From: Desulfovibrio piger | GTDB lineage: Bacteria > Desulfobacterota > Desulfovibrionia > Desulfovibrionales > Desulfovibrionaceae | Length of the DNA stretch: 64,000 bases | Direction of reading: 5' to 3' | NCBI RefSeq assembly: GCF_900116045.1 | Contig: NZ_LT630450.1 | Span: forward strand, 279,501-343,500 | Part shown: positions 27,998 through 36,729 of the stretch, piece after piece | Layout of the letters: every line of letters starts with the position of its first letter | How positions within the stretch are numbered: the first letter of the stretch is position 1 | Notes under the pieces: generated by a model | Databases searched by the model: none | Seen by the model: the letters and a program-made list of their open reading frames with translations, nothing else | Told to the model about the DNA's origin: nothing | Position numbers and translations under genes: made by a program

Positions 27998-28026
27998 TTG
28001 CCAAAGGGGAGCAACTTCTGTAGATA
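27998..28026 (+). promoter_or_regulatory. Promoter of tRNA-Met
   Basis: TTGCCA, a 17-nt spacer and TAGATA lie about 37 bases before the mature tRNA. A diverged copy of this promoter, with a 19-nt spacer, precedes the decayed second tRNA at 28410-28440. Confidence 0.7.
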
Positions 28027-28062
28027 CATCCCTGCGTTGAGTGGGACACGAAACGCCATCAC

Positions 28063-28139
28063 GGCAAGGTAGCTCAGTTGGTCAGAGCATGCGGTTCATA
28101 CCCGCAGTGTCGGGGGTTCAAATCCCTCCCTTGCTACCA
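28063..28139 (+). tRNA. tRNA-Met (CAT), elongator type
   Basis: The 77-nt sequence folds into a standard cloverleaf. The acceptor is GGCAAGG/CCTTGCT. The anticodon stem is TGCGG/CCGCA around TTCATAC, giving anticodon CAT. The T-arm GGGGG-TTCAAAT-CCCTC is intact and the CCA end is encoded. The 1:72 pair and anticodon stem do not have initiator features, so it is an elongator Met tRNA; a tRNA-Ile read after lysidine modification is a less likely alternative. Confidence 0.93.
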
Positions 28140-28149
28140 GAATATAATG

Positions 28150-28183
28150 GAAGCCCGGGAAGTTCCCGGGCTTCTTCGTTTTT
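28150..28183 (+). terminator. Terminator of tRNA-Met
   Basis: GAAGCCCGGGAA and TTCCCGGGCTTC form a near-perfect stem, followed by a T-rich tail. Confidence 0.85.
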
Positions 28184-28475
28184 GCGGCAGGGCACGTCAC
28201 GCGTGGGCGCCAGCGGCAGCAGCTGCGGCGAAGCGCGCAGCCTGGCGGAAAGGGCAGAAACCTCCCTGACGCAGCAAGAGCGCCGGCAGGCCAGAGCGGG
28301 CCTGTCAGGGATGGTGGCGGCAATCTCTGCCCGTTGTGGCGTTGGGGCCTCGTCCCGGCGCAGGGAGCGTCTCGTGGCTGTGGCCGCGCCGCAGGCGGCA
28401 AAAAAGTGCTTGCCAAACGGCAGTGTCCTTTCTGTAGATGGATGCGTGCGCCGCGCAGCAGGCCGCACAAGATAG

Positions 28476-28548
28476 GGCAAGGCAGCTCAGTTGGTCAGAG
28501 CATGCGGTCCATCCCTGCAGTGTCGGGGGGCACCCTCCCTTGCTATCA
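28476..28548 (+). pseudogene. Decayed tandem copy of tRNA-Met
   Basis: This 73-nt sequence matches the upstream tRNA-Met over its acceptor, D-arm and anticodon (CAT loop kept). The anticodon stem has a changed base, and the T-arm has lost TTCAAAT, replaced by a shorter GC-rich string; the end reads TCA instead of CCA. The promoter region before it is also a diverged copy. It is a duplicated tRNA locus in decay and unlikely to give a functional tRNA. The 28184-28475 stretch between the copies shows no gene. Confidence 0.8.
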
Positions 28549-28554
28549 GCGCAT

Positions 28555-28590
28555 AAAAAAGCCCGGACTGTGGAAGTCTTGGGCTTTTTT
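28555..28590. terminator. Terminator after the tRNA-Met remnant
   Basis: AAAAAAGCCC pairs with GGGCTTTTTT, with an inner GACT/AGTC stem. It works in both directions, so it could also end the long leftward envelope-gene transcript that finishes at 28651. Confidence 0.8.
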
Positions 28591-28650
28591 ATTTTGCTGT
28601 ACTGCGTCCCGGGTATGTTCTCTGGCTGGACATGCCCAGCCAGAGAGTGC

Positions 28651-29157
28651 TCACAGGCAAGGCATCTGCTCCCGCACAGAAAAATGATAGAATTCATGCG
28701 GTGCGATGATCAGCCTGATGGCTCCCTTGCCGTTATCCTGCCGCAGGCAGTCAGCCATGGAGCCGGCAGTAAAGGCCGTGCACGGGATCCCGGCATCCTC
28801 AAGGCCGCATTTGAGCAGATGGGCGATCTCATGAAAAAAAGCGTTGCCCTGCTGCGCTGTCCAGAGCTGCAGGTTTTGTCCCTGCCCCGGCAAAGACTCG
28901 CAAGGGATGTGCTGCTGCCAGAGCAGGGCGCGCCTGACGATCGCGCCCTGTGGCGATGGAAGCGTTTGCTCTTTGGCCTGTCGCGCCGGTCGCAAGCGGC
29001 GCCCCCATTCCGTAAGACGGCGCAAGGGGGCCGTGAGTTTCCAGGAACGGGAATGAAGTAAACGGTGGAGTTCCTCTCTGTCCCGTTGCAATTGCAGCAG
29101 GCTGGCCCGCAATAGCTGCAGTTCGTCAGTCCGTGTCATATCGTCTGGTGATGTCAT
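28651..29157 (-). CDS. Truncated glycosyltransferase-associated protein
   Basis: The 168-residue frame begins with a short coiled coil and the segment LLHSRSWKLTAPLRRLTEW, found at the junction of many polysaccharide glycosyltransferases and methyltransferases. It continues with what looks like the start of a glycosyltransferase fold (NAFFHEIAHLLKCGLEDAGI) but stops soon after, at the border with the tRNA remnant. Intact family members are several hundred residues long, so this is probably a 3'-deleted gene. ATG 29157 has a GGGAG ribosome site and lies 24 bases after the methyltransferase stop. Confidence 0.6.
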   Translation of the reverse strand: MTSPDDMTRTDELQLLRASLLQLQRDREELHRLLHSRSWKLTAPLRRLTEWGRRLRPARQAKEQTLPSPQGAIVRRALLWQQHIPCESLPGQGQNLQLWTAQQGNAFFHEIAHLLKCGLEDAGIPCTAFTAGSMADCLRQDNGKGAIRLIIAPHEFYHFSVREQMPCL

Positions 29158-29181
29158 GGCAGTGCTCCCGGCTGTAAGCGC

Positions 29182-30057
29182 CTAATTTTTACGCAGCAAT
29201 GCCGCCAGCGCCCGCAGAGGCGCGGTGATCTTCCACGATCTGGAGTTGAGCAGCGAGGAAAGCATGGCCCGGGCATCCTGCAGCTCCTGTTCCCTGGCCC
29301 CGAGACATTCCCGGGCAGAGTGCAGCGCCGCATCCAGCTGCCGCACATGATCGCTGTGCTCCAGGGGCGCGCGGAACAGGCTCGACGGCAGACCGGGCAA
29401 GGGCTCATCACCGGCTATGGCGATGTGGTAGACGGCATGGGCCAGGCCTTCGCTCCGGCTTTGTTCTTCCACCTTGCTCCAGCTGAGAAAGGGGCGCGCA
29501 TCCGCGGACGCTATCAGGGAACCGAAGACCACACGCTGCCCCAGCAGGACATGCCGGCTGAAGTGCTTTTGCAGGAGTTCTTCGAATTCCTGGCAATACA
29601 GCTCCTTGAGGTGGAATTCATTATGATAGCCCGGCACATCGCTGTATTCGTATTTGTCCGGTGAGGAGATGAGCAGGAAGCCTTCGGGCCGCAGTACCCG
29701 GCGGATCTCGCACAACATGCGGTCCTGCTCCGTCAGATGCTCAATGGTTTCAAAGCTGACGACCAGGTCCACGCTGTCGTCTTCCAGTGGCATGTCTGTG
29801 GCACTGCCTTGCAGAAAGCGCAGATTGTCCGCAACATATTTGCCGCGCGCGCGTTCCACCGTCGGTGTATCAATGTCGACCCCCGTCACCTGCGCGGCAT
29901 GCCTGGCCAGCATGGCCGAGCCGTAACCGTCGCCGCAGGCGATATCCAGCACGGTTTTGCCTGCGGCAAGCTCGCAGGCCAGCAGGTACCTGTGCAGATG
30001 CTCCAAGGTCCAGTCCCTGTCAAATTCCGGCAGATAGCGTTCTCCCGTACATTCCAT
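29182..30057 (-). CDS. SAM-dependent methyltransferase of the O-antigen cluster
   Basis: The 291-residue class I methyltransferase has motif I VLDIACGDGYGSAML at about residue 36 and a motif II acidic strand near VTGVDIDTPT. After the catalytic domain comes a coiled coil (residues about 235-270) and a C-terminal NSRSWKITAPLRAL segment matching the next protein. ATG 30057 has a GGAGGGA site. It lies one base after wzt, so it is coupled to the exporter. A chain-end modifying role in ABC-exported polysaccharide is inferred, not shown. Confidence 0.82.
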   Translation of the reverse strand: MECTGERYLPEFDRDWTLEHLHRYLLACELAAGKTVLDIACGDGYGSAMLARHAAQVTGVDIDTPTVERARGKYVADNLRFLQGSATDMPLEDDSVDLVVSFETIEHLTEQDRMLCEIRRVLRPEGFLLISSPDKYEYSDVPGYHNEFHLKELYCQEFEELLQKHFSRHVLLGQRVVFGSLIASADARPFLSWSKVEEQSRSEGLAHAVYHIAIAGDEPLPGLPSSLFRAPLEHSDHVRQLDAALHSARECLGAREQELQDARAMLSSLLNSRSWKITAPLRALAALLRKN

Positions 30058-30058
30058 A

Positions 30059-31465
30059 TCATTCCCTCCGGGGATCGTTGCTGATGGCAAGTTCGATGGA
30101 CCGCATGGGCAGCCCCATGATGCCGGCACAGGCGCTGGAGGCGACAGACGTCAGGATCAGGGCGTCATGGCGCCACTCGTGCTGCACATGTTCTTCCTGC
30201 GTCCCTTCGGCCACCGCTACGGCAAAAGAGTAATCGCCCGCGGCCAGGACCGGCATGCGGAAGCAGAAGCTGGCGCAAAAGTTTTCGCCTTCCTCCACAT
30301 GCAGGGGCTGGTCCATGTAGGACAGGAAGGTGTTGTCACCAAACAGGGTCTGCCCCAGTCTGTCCTTGAGATAAAAGCCGATGATGGGACCGTGCAGGGG
30401 CTGCCGTGCCCGGCAATCGATACGCAGGGTGACGACCTCGCCGCCGGTACACCAGCAGAGCGGTCGTTTTTGCGCATCCAGCAGCAGCACCTGCTCGATA
30501 CAGGCGCCTCCCTTGCCAAAAGCCGGAGCATCCGGGTCAAAACGGAATACCTGGATATCGTTGCGCAAGCTCGAACTGTTGAGGAAATCCTGCCGGGCAT
30601 CCCGAAAGTCTTCCTCTCCTTGCCGGAGCACCAGCCCCCGCCTGAAGGGCGAGGCGGCGGTGGATGCTTTCCCCTGGGCGGCTTCAAAGATGTCTTCAAG
30701 ATAAAGTTCCGTGATCTGCTTGGGATCTCCGGCACTTTTGATGCGGCCATGTTCAAGGAAAACGGCATGGGTACACAGGCTGTTGATGGCGGCCACGTCA
30801 TGGCTGACGAAGAACAGCGTCTTTGTGGCTATGAACTGGCGCAGGAATCGCATGCATTTTTGCGTGAAAAAAGCGTCTCCCACAGACAGGGCCTCGTCCA
30901 CGATAAGGATGTCCGCATCCACATGGGCGATGACGGCAAAGGCCAGGCGCATGACCATGCCGCTGGAATAGTTGCGCACCGGCTGGTCGATGAAGTCGCC
31001 GATATCCGCAAAGTCCACGATGGCGTCGTAGCGGGCGGCGATCTCGTCATCGCTCAGCCCCAGGATGGCGGCATTCAGGAAGACGTTCTCGCGCCCGGTG
31101 AATTCGGGATTGAAGCCGCTGCCCAGCTCCAGCAGGGCGGCCACCCGTCCGCAGGTTCGCACACTGCCTGTGGTGGGGGCCAGGGTCCCGGCGATGATCT
31201 GCAGGAGCGTGCTCTTGCCCGCCCCGTTGCGCCCTACGATGCCGACACATTCGCCCCGGCGGATGGTAAGGTCGATATGATGCAGGGCTTCAAAACTTCG
31301 GTAGAAGGTGCGCCTGCCCCGGAACAGCATCTGCAGCAGCCGGTGGACGGGACGATCATAGATCTCGAAGACCTTGCCCACATCTTGCAGGACGATGGCT
31401 GCCTCTTCGGAAGGAACGTCGGCCGCAGGGCGGGCGGGCGTCAGCAGCTGCGGATCAGAGGACAT
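30059..31465 (-). CDS. Polysaccharide ABC exporter ATP-binding protein (Wzt-like)
   Basis: The ATPase half of the exporter moves lipid-linked O-polysaccharide across the inner membrane. Residues 1-280 form the ABC domain: Walker A GRNGAGKST, signature YSSGMVMRLAF, Walker B ILIVDEAL and the switch His in FFVSHD. Residues about 320-468 form the beta-rich C-terminal domain that in Wzt proteins binds the modified polysaccharide end. The start at 31465 overlaps the permease stop by 11 bases. Confidence 0.9.
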   Translation of the reverse strand: MSSDPQLLTPARPAADVPSEEAAIVLQDVGKVFEIYDRPVHRLLQMLFRGRRTFYRSFEALHHIDLTIRRGECVGIVGRNGAGKSTLLQIIAGTLAPTTGSVRTCGRVAALLELGSGFNPEFTGRENVFLNAAILGLSDDEIAARYDAIVDFADIGDFIDQPVRNYSSGMVMRLAFAVIAHVDADILIVDEALSVGDAFFTQKCMRFLRQFIATKTLFFVSHDVAAINSLCTHAVFLEHGRIKSAGDPKQITELYLEDIFEAAQGKASTAASPFRRGLVLRQGEEDFRDARQDFLNSSSLRNDIQVFRFDPDAPAFGKGGACIEQVLLLDAQKRPLCWCTGGEVVTLRIDCRARQPLHGPIIGFYLKDRLGQTLFGDNTFLSYMDQPLHVEEGENFCASFCFRMPVLAAGDYSFAVAVAEGTQEEHVQHEWRHDALILTSVASSACAGIMGLPMRSIELAISNDPRRE

Positions 31466-32291
31466 CGGCGAACCCCTTTTTTGTCTTGAGGAACCAGCAC
31501 ACCCCCAGACGGCAGACGATGAATGCCAGACCCATATTCCAGGCAAAGGTTCCCCAGTCCGGCCATTGGCCGAAGAGCAGGGCGTTGCGGACCTGGTCCA
31601 CCATGGATGCCAGGGGGTTGAGGGCCATGAGCCAGCGCAGCGAGGCGGGGATCATGTCGATGGAGTAGAAGATGGGCGTCATGAAGAAGAGTATCTGGAT
31701 GAGCACCGCCGTCAGATGGGGCATGTCCCGGACAAAAACGGTGGACGCTGCCACAAAAAAGGCCACGCCCAGAGCCAGCAGCAGGACGGGCAGCAGGAGC
31801 AGGGGCAGCAGCAGCGCGGATGGGTGGAAGGATATGTCCAGCACGGCGGCACCGGCAAAAAGCAGCAGGAACCAGCTTGCCCCCAGGACAACGGCAGAGG
31901 CCAGATGGATGACGGGCAGTATCTCCAGGGGGAAGACGACTTTTTTCACCAGATTGGCATTGGCCAGTACGGACGGGGCAGCGCCGTTCACCGTTTCGGA
32001 AAACAGGTTGAATGTGGCCATGCCGCAGAACATGGCCGCGGCGAAACCGCCAGTACCGCTTTCGGGCATGTTGCCCCAGCGTGCCTTGAAGATGATGCCG
32101 AACACGAACGTGTAGACGAGCAGCATCATGAGCGGTTGTGCCAGGCTCCAGAACCAGCCGAGGATGGACCCCTTGTAGCGCAGGGCCAGCTGGCGGCGGG
32201 TCATGTGCAGGATCAGGGACGCATTGCCCGCAAGTATCCTGCTGAGAAGGAACGGGTGCCACAAGGGCGGGATATGCAGGAGCTGCTTCAT
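31455..32291 (-). CDS. Polysaccharide ABC exporter permease (Wzm-like)
   Basis: This ABC-2 type permease of 278 residues has about six hydrophobic helices. The N-terminal sequence RRQLALRYKGSILGWFWSL is the conserved amphipathic region of Wzm proteins that precedes the first helix. Together with the Wzt-like ATPase it would form the flippase for a rhamnose-containing surface glycan. It starts four bases after the RgpF-like gene. Confidence 0.9.
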   Translation of the reverse strand: MKQLLHIPPLWHPFLLSRILAGNASLILHMTRRQLALRYKGSILGWFWSLAQPLMMLLVYTFVFGIIFKARWGNMPESGTGGFAAAMFCGMATFNLFSETVNGAAPSVLANANLVKKVVFPLEILPVIHLASAVVLGASWFLLLFAGAAVLDISFHPSALLLPLLLLPVLLLALGVAFFVAASTVFVRDMPHLTAVLIQILFFMTPIFYSIDMIPASLRWLMALNPLASMVDQVRNALLFGQWPDWGTFAWNMGLAFIVCRLGVCWFLKTKKGFADVL

Positions 32292-32295
32292 GGCC

Positions 32296-35200
32296 TTAGT
32301 CCTGAAAACGTTCCGGGGGATACTGGATGCTTGGGAAGCAGGTCAGTGAGCGGACGCGGTAACCGCGCCGTGTACAGACCAGCGGCGGGACACGTTCCAG
32401 GGCATGGGCAAGGGTCCCCCCGACGCCTATGGGCTCTTCCGGGAAGTCCTCGAAGCGCAGGCCGCATTCCAGCAAGGGCTGCAATGCCTGCGGCCGATAC
32501 CAGAACATGGTCCCGCCGGAGAAAAACTGCTCGCTGCGGCCATAGGTCGCCGGCAGTTCCATGCGCGCCAGCAGTCCCGTGATCATGCGGTATTCTTCGT
32601 TAGATCCATACAGGGGCACAGCGACATCCAGCATGACATCTCGTAGGCAGGTGTATATCGAGGGGAAGATACAGCCCAGCAAAGGATCCTTGGCAAATGC
32701 TGCCAGAGTCGTTCGTACGGCTTCCGGCCGCAGAAGGTTATCCAGCAGATAAGTGCGCCAGGAAGGACCGAATCCCATCTGGACGGATTCCTTGGCATGG
32801 ACATGGCAGCACAGGTCATATTCCTGGAGCGCCTGTCCAATCCCTGACAGCCAGGGAGCCACATCGCGGCCCCTGTTGGGGGTCTGTACTATGGTGACAG
32901 CCCTGGCCCGCGGCAGGACATCCTGATTGAACAACGTTTGAAGATGGCAGCGATCCGCAGCCTTCACATGCGTCACGAATACATCGAAAGGAACCGGAAA
33001 TTGCTGCAGGTAGCGGGAGAATTCCTGGGCAAGAGCGCCATTGTAGATGTGGATGTGCAGGCCTGTGCGCGGCGGGTCCTGACATGGGGGGCAGGGAAGG
33101 GAGGACAGAGGCAGGACATTGGCTGCATCGTCGAACCCCGTGGCGGTAAAGACCGTGGCGTGAGCCAGGTGACTGTCCAGCTTGTCTTCCAGCGACAGGG
33201 GGCGCTCCAGATAGACCGGGTCGGGGAAGATGATGTCGCGGAGCGCCGCGCGGTTGCTCAGGGGCTTTTTCTGGAACCACTGGCGGAAGATCTCCAGTGC
33301 GCCATCCGCACGGGCACCCGCCAGAAGCGGACTGTACTGGCCGAATCTGTCAAGTGTTGCCTGGACATAGTCCAGGCAGCTGGCATGCGCGGAGTCAAGG
33401 GCCCCGCGCATGGCGGGGGACGGTGCAAAGGCCTCATGGCGGGGATGGCCCTGCGCATCAAAATCGACCACCCCGCCGCAGCAGGGCGAGAACATCTCCT
33501 CAAGGATAAGGTGATACGGCGAATAGTCCTCCTCCGGTATGAGGAGAAAGGTCTTTGTCCCATTCTGCCTGTCCGCGGTATGGTTCGCTGTGGTTTGCCA
33601 GCAGTAGAGCTTGTCGCAGGGCTTGCCCGTGATGGCCGAGAGCGCCGTGGCGACGGAACCGGAATACCCCACATCGAAGACCAGGAAGCGCTGCGCATCT
33701 TTCGGGAAAACGGTGGCGTAGTACCGCCTGGCCCGTGCCTTGCGCCCTTCCATGAGACCGGTGATCTGCGGTTCAAGGCGTTTCAGGATGCCAAGGCATT
33801 GGTCCTGCTGCTTGCAAAAAGGCAGCGTCTGTTCTGCCGGAGACAGCAGAGCCAGCAGCGGCGCGGCGTCCGCTCCGAAATGCCCGCGCAGCAGGTCGGC
33901 CAGGGTATAGCTGTCCATGTCAGCGGCCACCTTGCGCGTACGGGCATAGTCAATGAAGGAATCCGCCAGAAAGGGGAAGTACGCCCGGCGTCCGGCATGG
34001 AAATAGACCCCTTCCGGTCCCCCCAGTTTTTCCTGCAGCACGGCATGGACACGGGAAGGCAGCCAGCCGTCGCGCGAGGCATAATAGACGCGTGGGCAGC
34101 CTTCCCGCATGGCGATGTCCCGTGCCCTGAGGCACAGGGCGGTCACCAGCGGGCCCAGGGCAAGGCGGGAGAAGGCCGCAGTGTCCGGGCAGCGATCCAG
34201 CGTTTCGGGCGAGCGTTCCGGCCTGGCAAAGATGCGGTCGATGGCCTGCCCCAGCAGCAGGCCCCACAGCGGCTCCTGCCGGGCCGTCGCGAGCAGCACG
34301 GCGGCCATATCCCCGCCGCGTGCGCGCAGCATCTGCCGGACAGAGGGGATATGCACGGCAGCCATGCCCCTGCCCAGCGGGATGGCCACATCACTGCGGG
34401 TGTCGTCGCCCATATGCAGCACATTGGCCGCATCCACCTGCTCTTTGCGCAGCATGATGTCAAAAAGGGCACCGGAGTCGCTTTTGCGGGCCTTGTGTTC
34501 TGCCGAGACGTAGACGGTCTCCACAGCCGCAAAACCTTTTTCATGCAGCACTTGGAGCAGGAACGAGGAAGGCAGGTACATATCGCTGACAGCGATGATG
34601 CGCTTGCCGGCAGCCCGGGCTGCGCGACACAGCTCGAGCATGCCGGGGCGTGGCTGCAACAGGGTACGCTCGCACAGCATCTCTTCATGCTTCAGGCGCG
34701 CGGCCGTTTCGGGGGAAAGGCCGTGCCTGCGCTGGATATGGGCATAGATGTCGTCCAGTGTGGCGTAAGGATCCCCCAGCTCTTTTTCCGCATGCCAGCG
34801 CAGGGCCACGAAATCCAGGTGGAGCTCCTCATTGACCCTGGCGGCGACGAGATGGAAGATGTCCCGTGGATCGTCGATGACCGGACGGGTCAGCAGGGTA
34901 TCGAAGATGTCGAGGCTCAGGACCCGCACGGAGGGGGCCTGCACCATGCGGACAAGCGAATCCTGGCTCAGGGGCGGCAGGGGGGGAGCCGGCGGCAGCG
35001 CGCAGGCCGGATCGGCAGAGGGCAGGGCAGCGGGGAGGATGCCAAGCCAGCGCTGCAGCGGCCGCAGGCAGATCCGCAAGGCGGACCGCGCCACGAACTT
35101 CAGGTTCCTGCGGTGCGCTGTCTCGATGCCTGCCCGCATGGGATAGAAAACTATCAGGTTGAACAGCCTGCCGCGTTTCCTGACGAGCAGGGGACCCGCC

Positions 35201-35319
35201 TTGATGACCTTGCCGAAAAAATACCAGGGGCCCAGACGCAGCGCGGAGAACCATTTCCGCCCGAAAACGATGAAGGAGGCGGGCAAAAGACAAAGGGCCG
35301 CCATGATGCGATGGAACAT
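32296..35319 (-). CDS. HAD hydrolase-RgpF fusion, rhamnan synthesis protein
   Basis: This 1007-residue protein joins three parts. A basic, hydrophobic N-terminus (about residues 1-120) comes first. A HAD-like phosphatase domain follows, with LSLDIFDTLLTRP, VSDMYLPSS and HMGDDTRSD (residues about 135-310). The C-terminal half resembles RgpF, used in rhamnan/rhamnose-glucose polysaccharide synthesis (LHIHIYNGALAQEF, VQTPNRGRDVAPWL, FFSGGTMFWYRP). dTDP-rhamnose genes are present 12 kb away. The substrate of the HAD part is unknown. Confidence 0.8.
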   Translation of the reverse strand: MFHRIMAALCLLPASFIVFGRKWFSALRLGPWYFFGKVIKAGPLLVRKRGRLFNLIVFYPMRAGIETAHRRNLKFVARSALRICLRPLQRWLGILPAALPSADPACALPPAPPLPPLSQDSLVRMVQAPSVRVLSLDIFDTLLTRPVIDDPRDIFHLVAARVNEELHLDFVALRWHAEKELGDPYATLDDIYAHIQRRHGLSPETAARLKHEEMLCERTLLQPRPGMLELCRAARAAGKRIIAVSDMYLPSSFLLQVLHEKGFAAVETVYVSAEHKARKSDSGALFDIMLRKEQVDAANVLHMGDDTRSDVAIPLGRGMAAVHIPSVRQMLRARGGDMAAVLLATARQEPLWGLLLGQAIDRIFARPERSPETLDRCPDTAAFSRLALGPLVTALCLRARDIAMREGCPRVYYASRDGWLPSRVHAVLQEKLGGPEGVYFHAGRRAYFPFLADSFIDYARTRKVAADMDSYTLADLLRGHFGADAAPLLALLSPAEQTLPFCKQQDQCLGILKRLEPQITGLMEGRKARARRYYATVFPKDAQRFLVFDVGYSGSVATALSAITGKPCDKLYCWQTTANHTADRQNGTKTFLLIPEEDYSPYHLILEEMFSPCCGGVVDFDAQGHPRHEAFAPSPAMRGALDSAHASCLDYVQATLDRFGQYSPLLAGARADGALEIFRQWFQKKPLSNRAALRDIIFPDPVYLERPLSLEDKLDSHLAHATVFTATGFDDAANVLPLSSLPCPPCQDPPRTGLHIHIYNGALAQEFSRYLQQFPVPFDVFVTHVKAADRCHLQTLFNQDVLPRARAVTIVQTPNRGRDVAPWLSGIGQALQEYDLCCHVHAKESVQMGFGPSWRTYLLDNLLRPEAVRTTLAAFAKDPLLGCIFPSIYTCLRDVMLDVAVPLYGSNEEYRMITGLLARMELPATYGRSEQFFSGGTMFWYRPQALQPLLECGLRFEDFPEEPIGVGGTLAHALERVPPLVCTRRGYRVRSLTCFPSIQYPPERFQD

Positions 35320-35386
35320 ATGATCTACCTGTGGGATCCTGTGTGCAGGAACAGCATGCCTTGGCTGGTGCCTGTCATGGATACCG

Positions 35387-36694
35387 TTATTTCAGCCCGG
35401 GGTTTTCCCGGCCGATGTTGAAATAGAACCTGGCCCGAGCACTGTGATAGTCCGCCAGTGCCTGGCTGGCATCACGTTCAGCCTCTGTCAGGCGTACCTG
35501 GGCATCTACCAGGTCCGTGATGGTCCCGATATTGGTCATGTAGCGTTTTTGGGACATGGCGTAATTTTCCCGGGCCGAGTCGACGCCGTAGCGGGTCGTC
35601 GTGATGAGCTCCTTGGCGGCGTCCATGTCCAGCATGGCACGGATGACGTCGGTACGCGCCCCGGCCATGGCATCCTCAAAATCTTTTTGCAGCGCTTTTG
35701 CCCTGTTCCGCTCGGCAAGTGTGTTGAACACGGCGCTGCCGCCGCTGAACACGTCCCAGGTAAAATTGATGCCCGCGGCCCAGTAGTTGCGGGTATAGTC
35801 ATTGTAGCGCCGGTCGTCGAAGTCCCGGCTGTAGCGCATGTCGTCGTAGCTGGCATCGACGCGCGGCAGGAATTCCCCCATGGCGATGTGGACGTCCTTG
35901 AAAGCCACGGCCACGCTTTTCTGGGCCACGATCAGGTCGGGACGGCTGTAGAGAGCCGTCTTGATGGCCTGTTCCTCGGTATAGGTGACGGTACCGTCAA
36001 AGTCCTTGAGGCGTCCGGCATAGGTGACCCGTTCGTTGGGCGGGAATCCGAGATAGCGGTTGAGCTGCACTTCCGCATTGCGGATGTCGTTCCTGCAGCG
36101 GATGAGTTCCTGCTGGGCCCGGGAAAGCTCCACCCGGTTTTGCAGCACGTTGGCATAGGGGGCCATGTCCACACGGACGAAGGCTTCGGAGGCCTCCAGC
36201 TGTTTCTGGATGCGCCTTACCGATTCTTCCGCTGTGGAAAGGTTTTCACGGGCCTGCAGCAGCGCCAGGAACTGCAGCTGGACGTTGGTGATGAGTTCCA
36301 GGCGGGCCTGGCGGTGCCTGGCATCTTCCACATCCACCTGCAGCAGGGATTTCTGCACGTTGTTCAGGTGGGCAAAGCCGGCAAACAGGGAAAGCGTCAG
36401 TCGCCAGCCCTGCGTCCAGGTCTTGCTGCTCATGTCGTCGGAGCTGTAGGTCTGCACTTCTTTTTTGTTCTTGAGCACGCTGTGCGAGCCCACAAGGGAT
36501 ACCCGCGGCCAGAAGTAGCTCTGGGCCACGCCGACATTCATGCGCGCCTGTTCCAGCACCAGCAGTTTTGACTGGATGGTGGGGTTGACATCCAGAGCAC
36601 GGCTGACGGCCTGTTCCAGGGAAAAGCTGGCAGCATGGGGGCTGCCGGGCCACAGGCACACGAGAGCGGCGACCAGGATGGCCAAACGTTTCAT
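35387..36694 (-). CDS. TolC-like outer-membrane channel of the type I secretion system
   Basis: This 435-residue TolC-family protein forms the outer-membrane exit duct. A signal peptide is evident (MKRLAILVAALVCLWPGSPHA, cleavage after AHA/A). The mature part opens with SLEQAVSRALDVNPTI and shows the duplicated helical pattern, including the typical N-L-D-A type terminus DLVDAQVRLTEAERDA. It is the last gene of the secretion operon, 35 bases after the unknown envelope gene. Confidence 0.9.
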   Translation of the reverse strand: MKRLAILVAALVCLWPGSPHAASFSLEQAVSRALDVNPTIQSKLLVLEQARMNVGVAQSYFWPRVSLVGSHSVLKNKKEVQTYSSDDMSSKTWTQGWRLTLSLFAGFAHLNNVQKSLLQVDVEDARHRQARLELITNVQLQFLALLQARENLSTAEESVRRIQKQLEASEAFVRVDMAPYANVLQNRVELSRAQQELIRCRNDIRNAEVQLNRYLGFPPNERVTYAGRLKDFDGTVTYTEEQAIKTALYSRPDLIVAQKSVAVAFKDVHIAMGEFLPRVDASYDDMRYSRDFDDRRYNDYTRNYWAAGINFTWDVFSGGSAVFNTLAERNRAKALQKDFEDAMAGARTDVIRAMLDMDAAKELITTTRYGVDSARENYAMSQKRYMTNIGTITDLVDAQVRLTEAERDASQALADYHSARARFYFNIGRENPGLK

Positions 36695-36729
36695 AGATCC
36701 TCCTGTTTCGGTCAGGGGCGCCTGATGGT

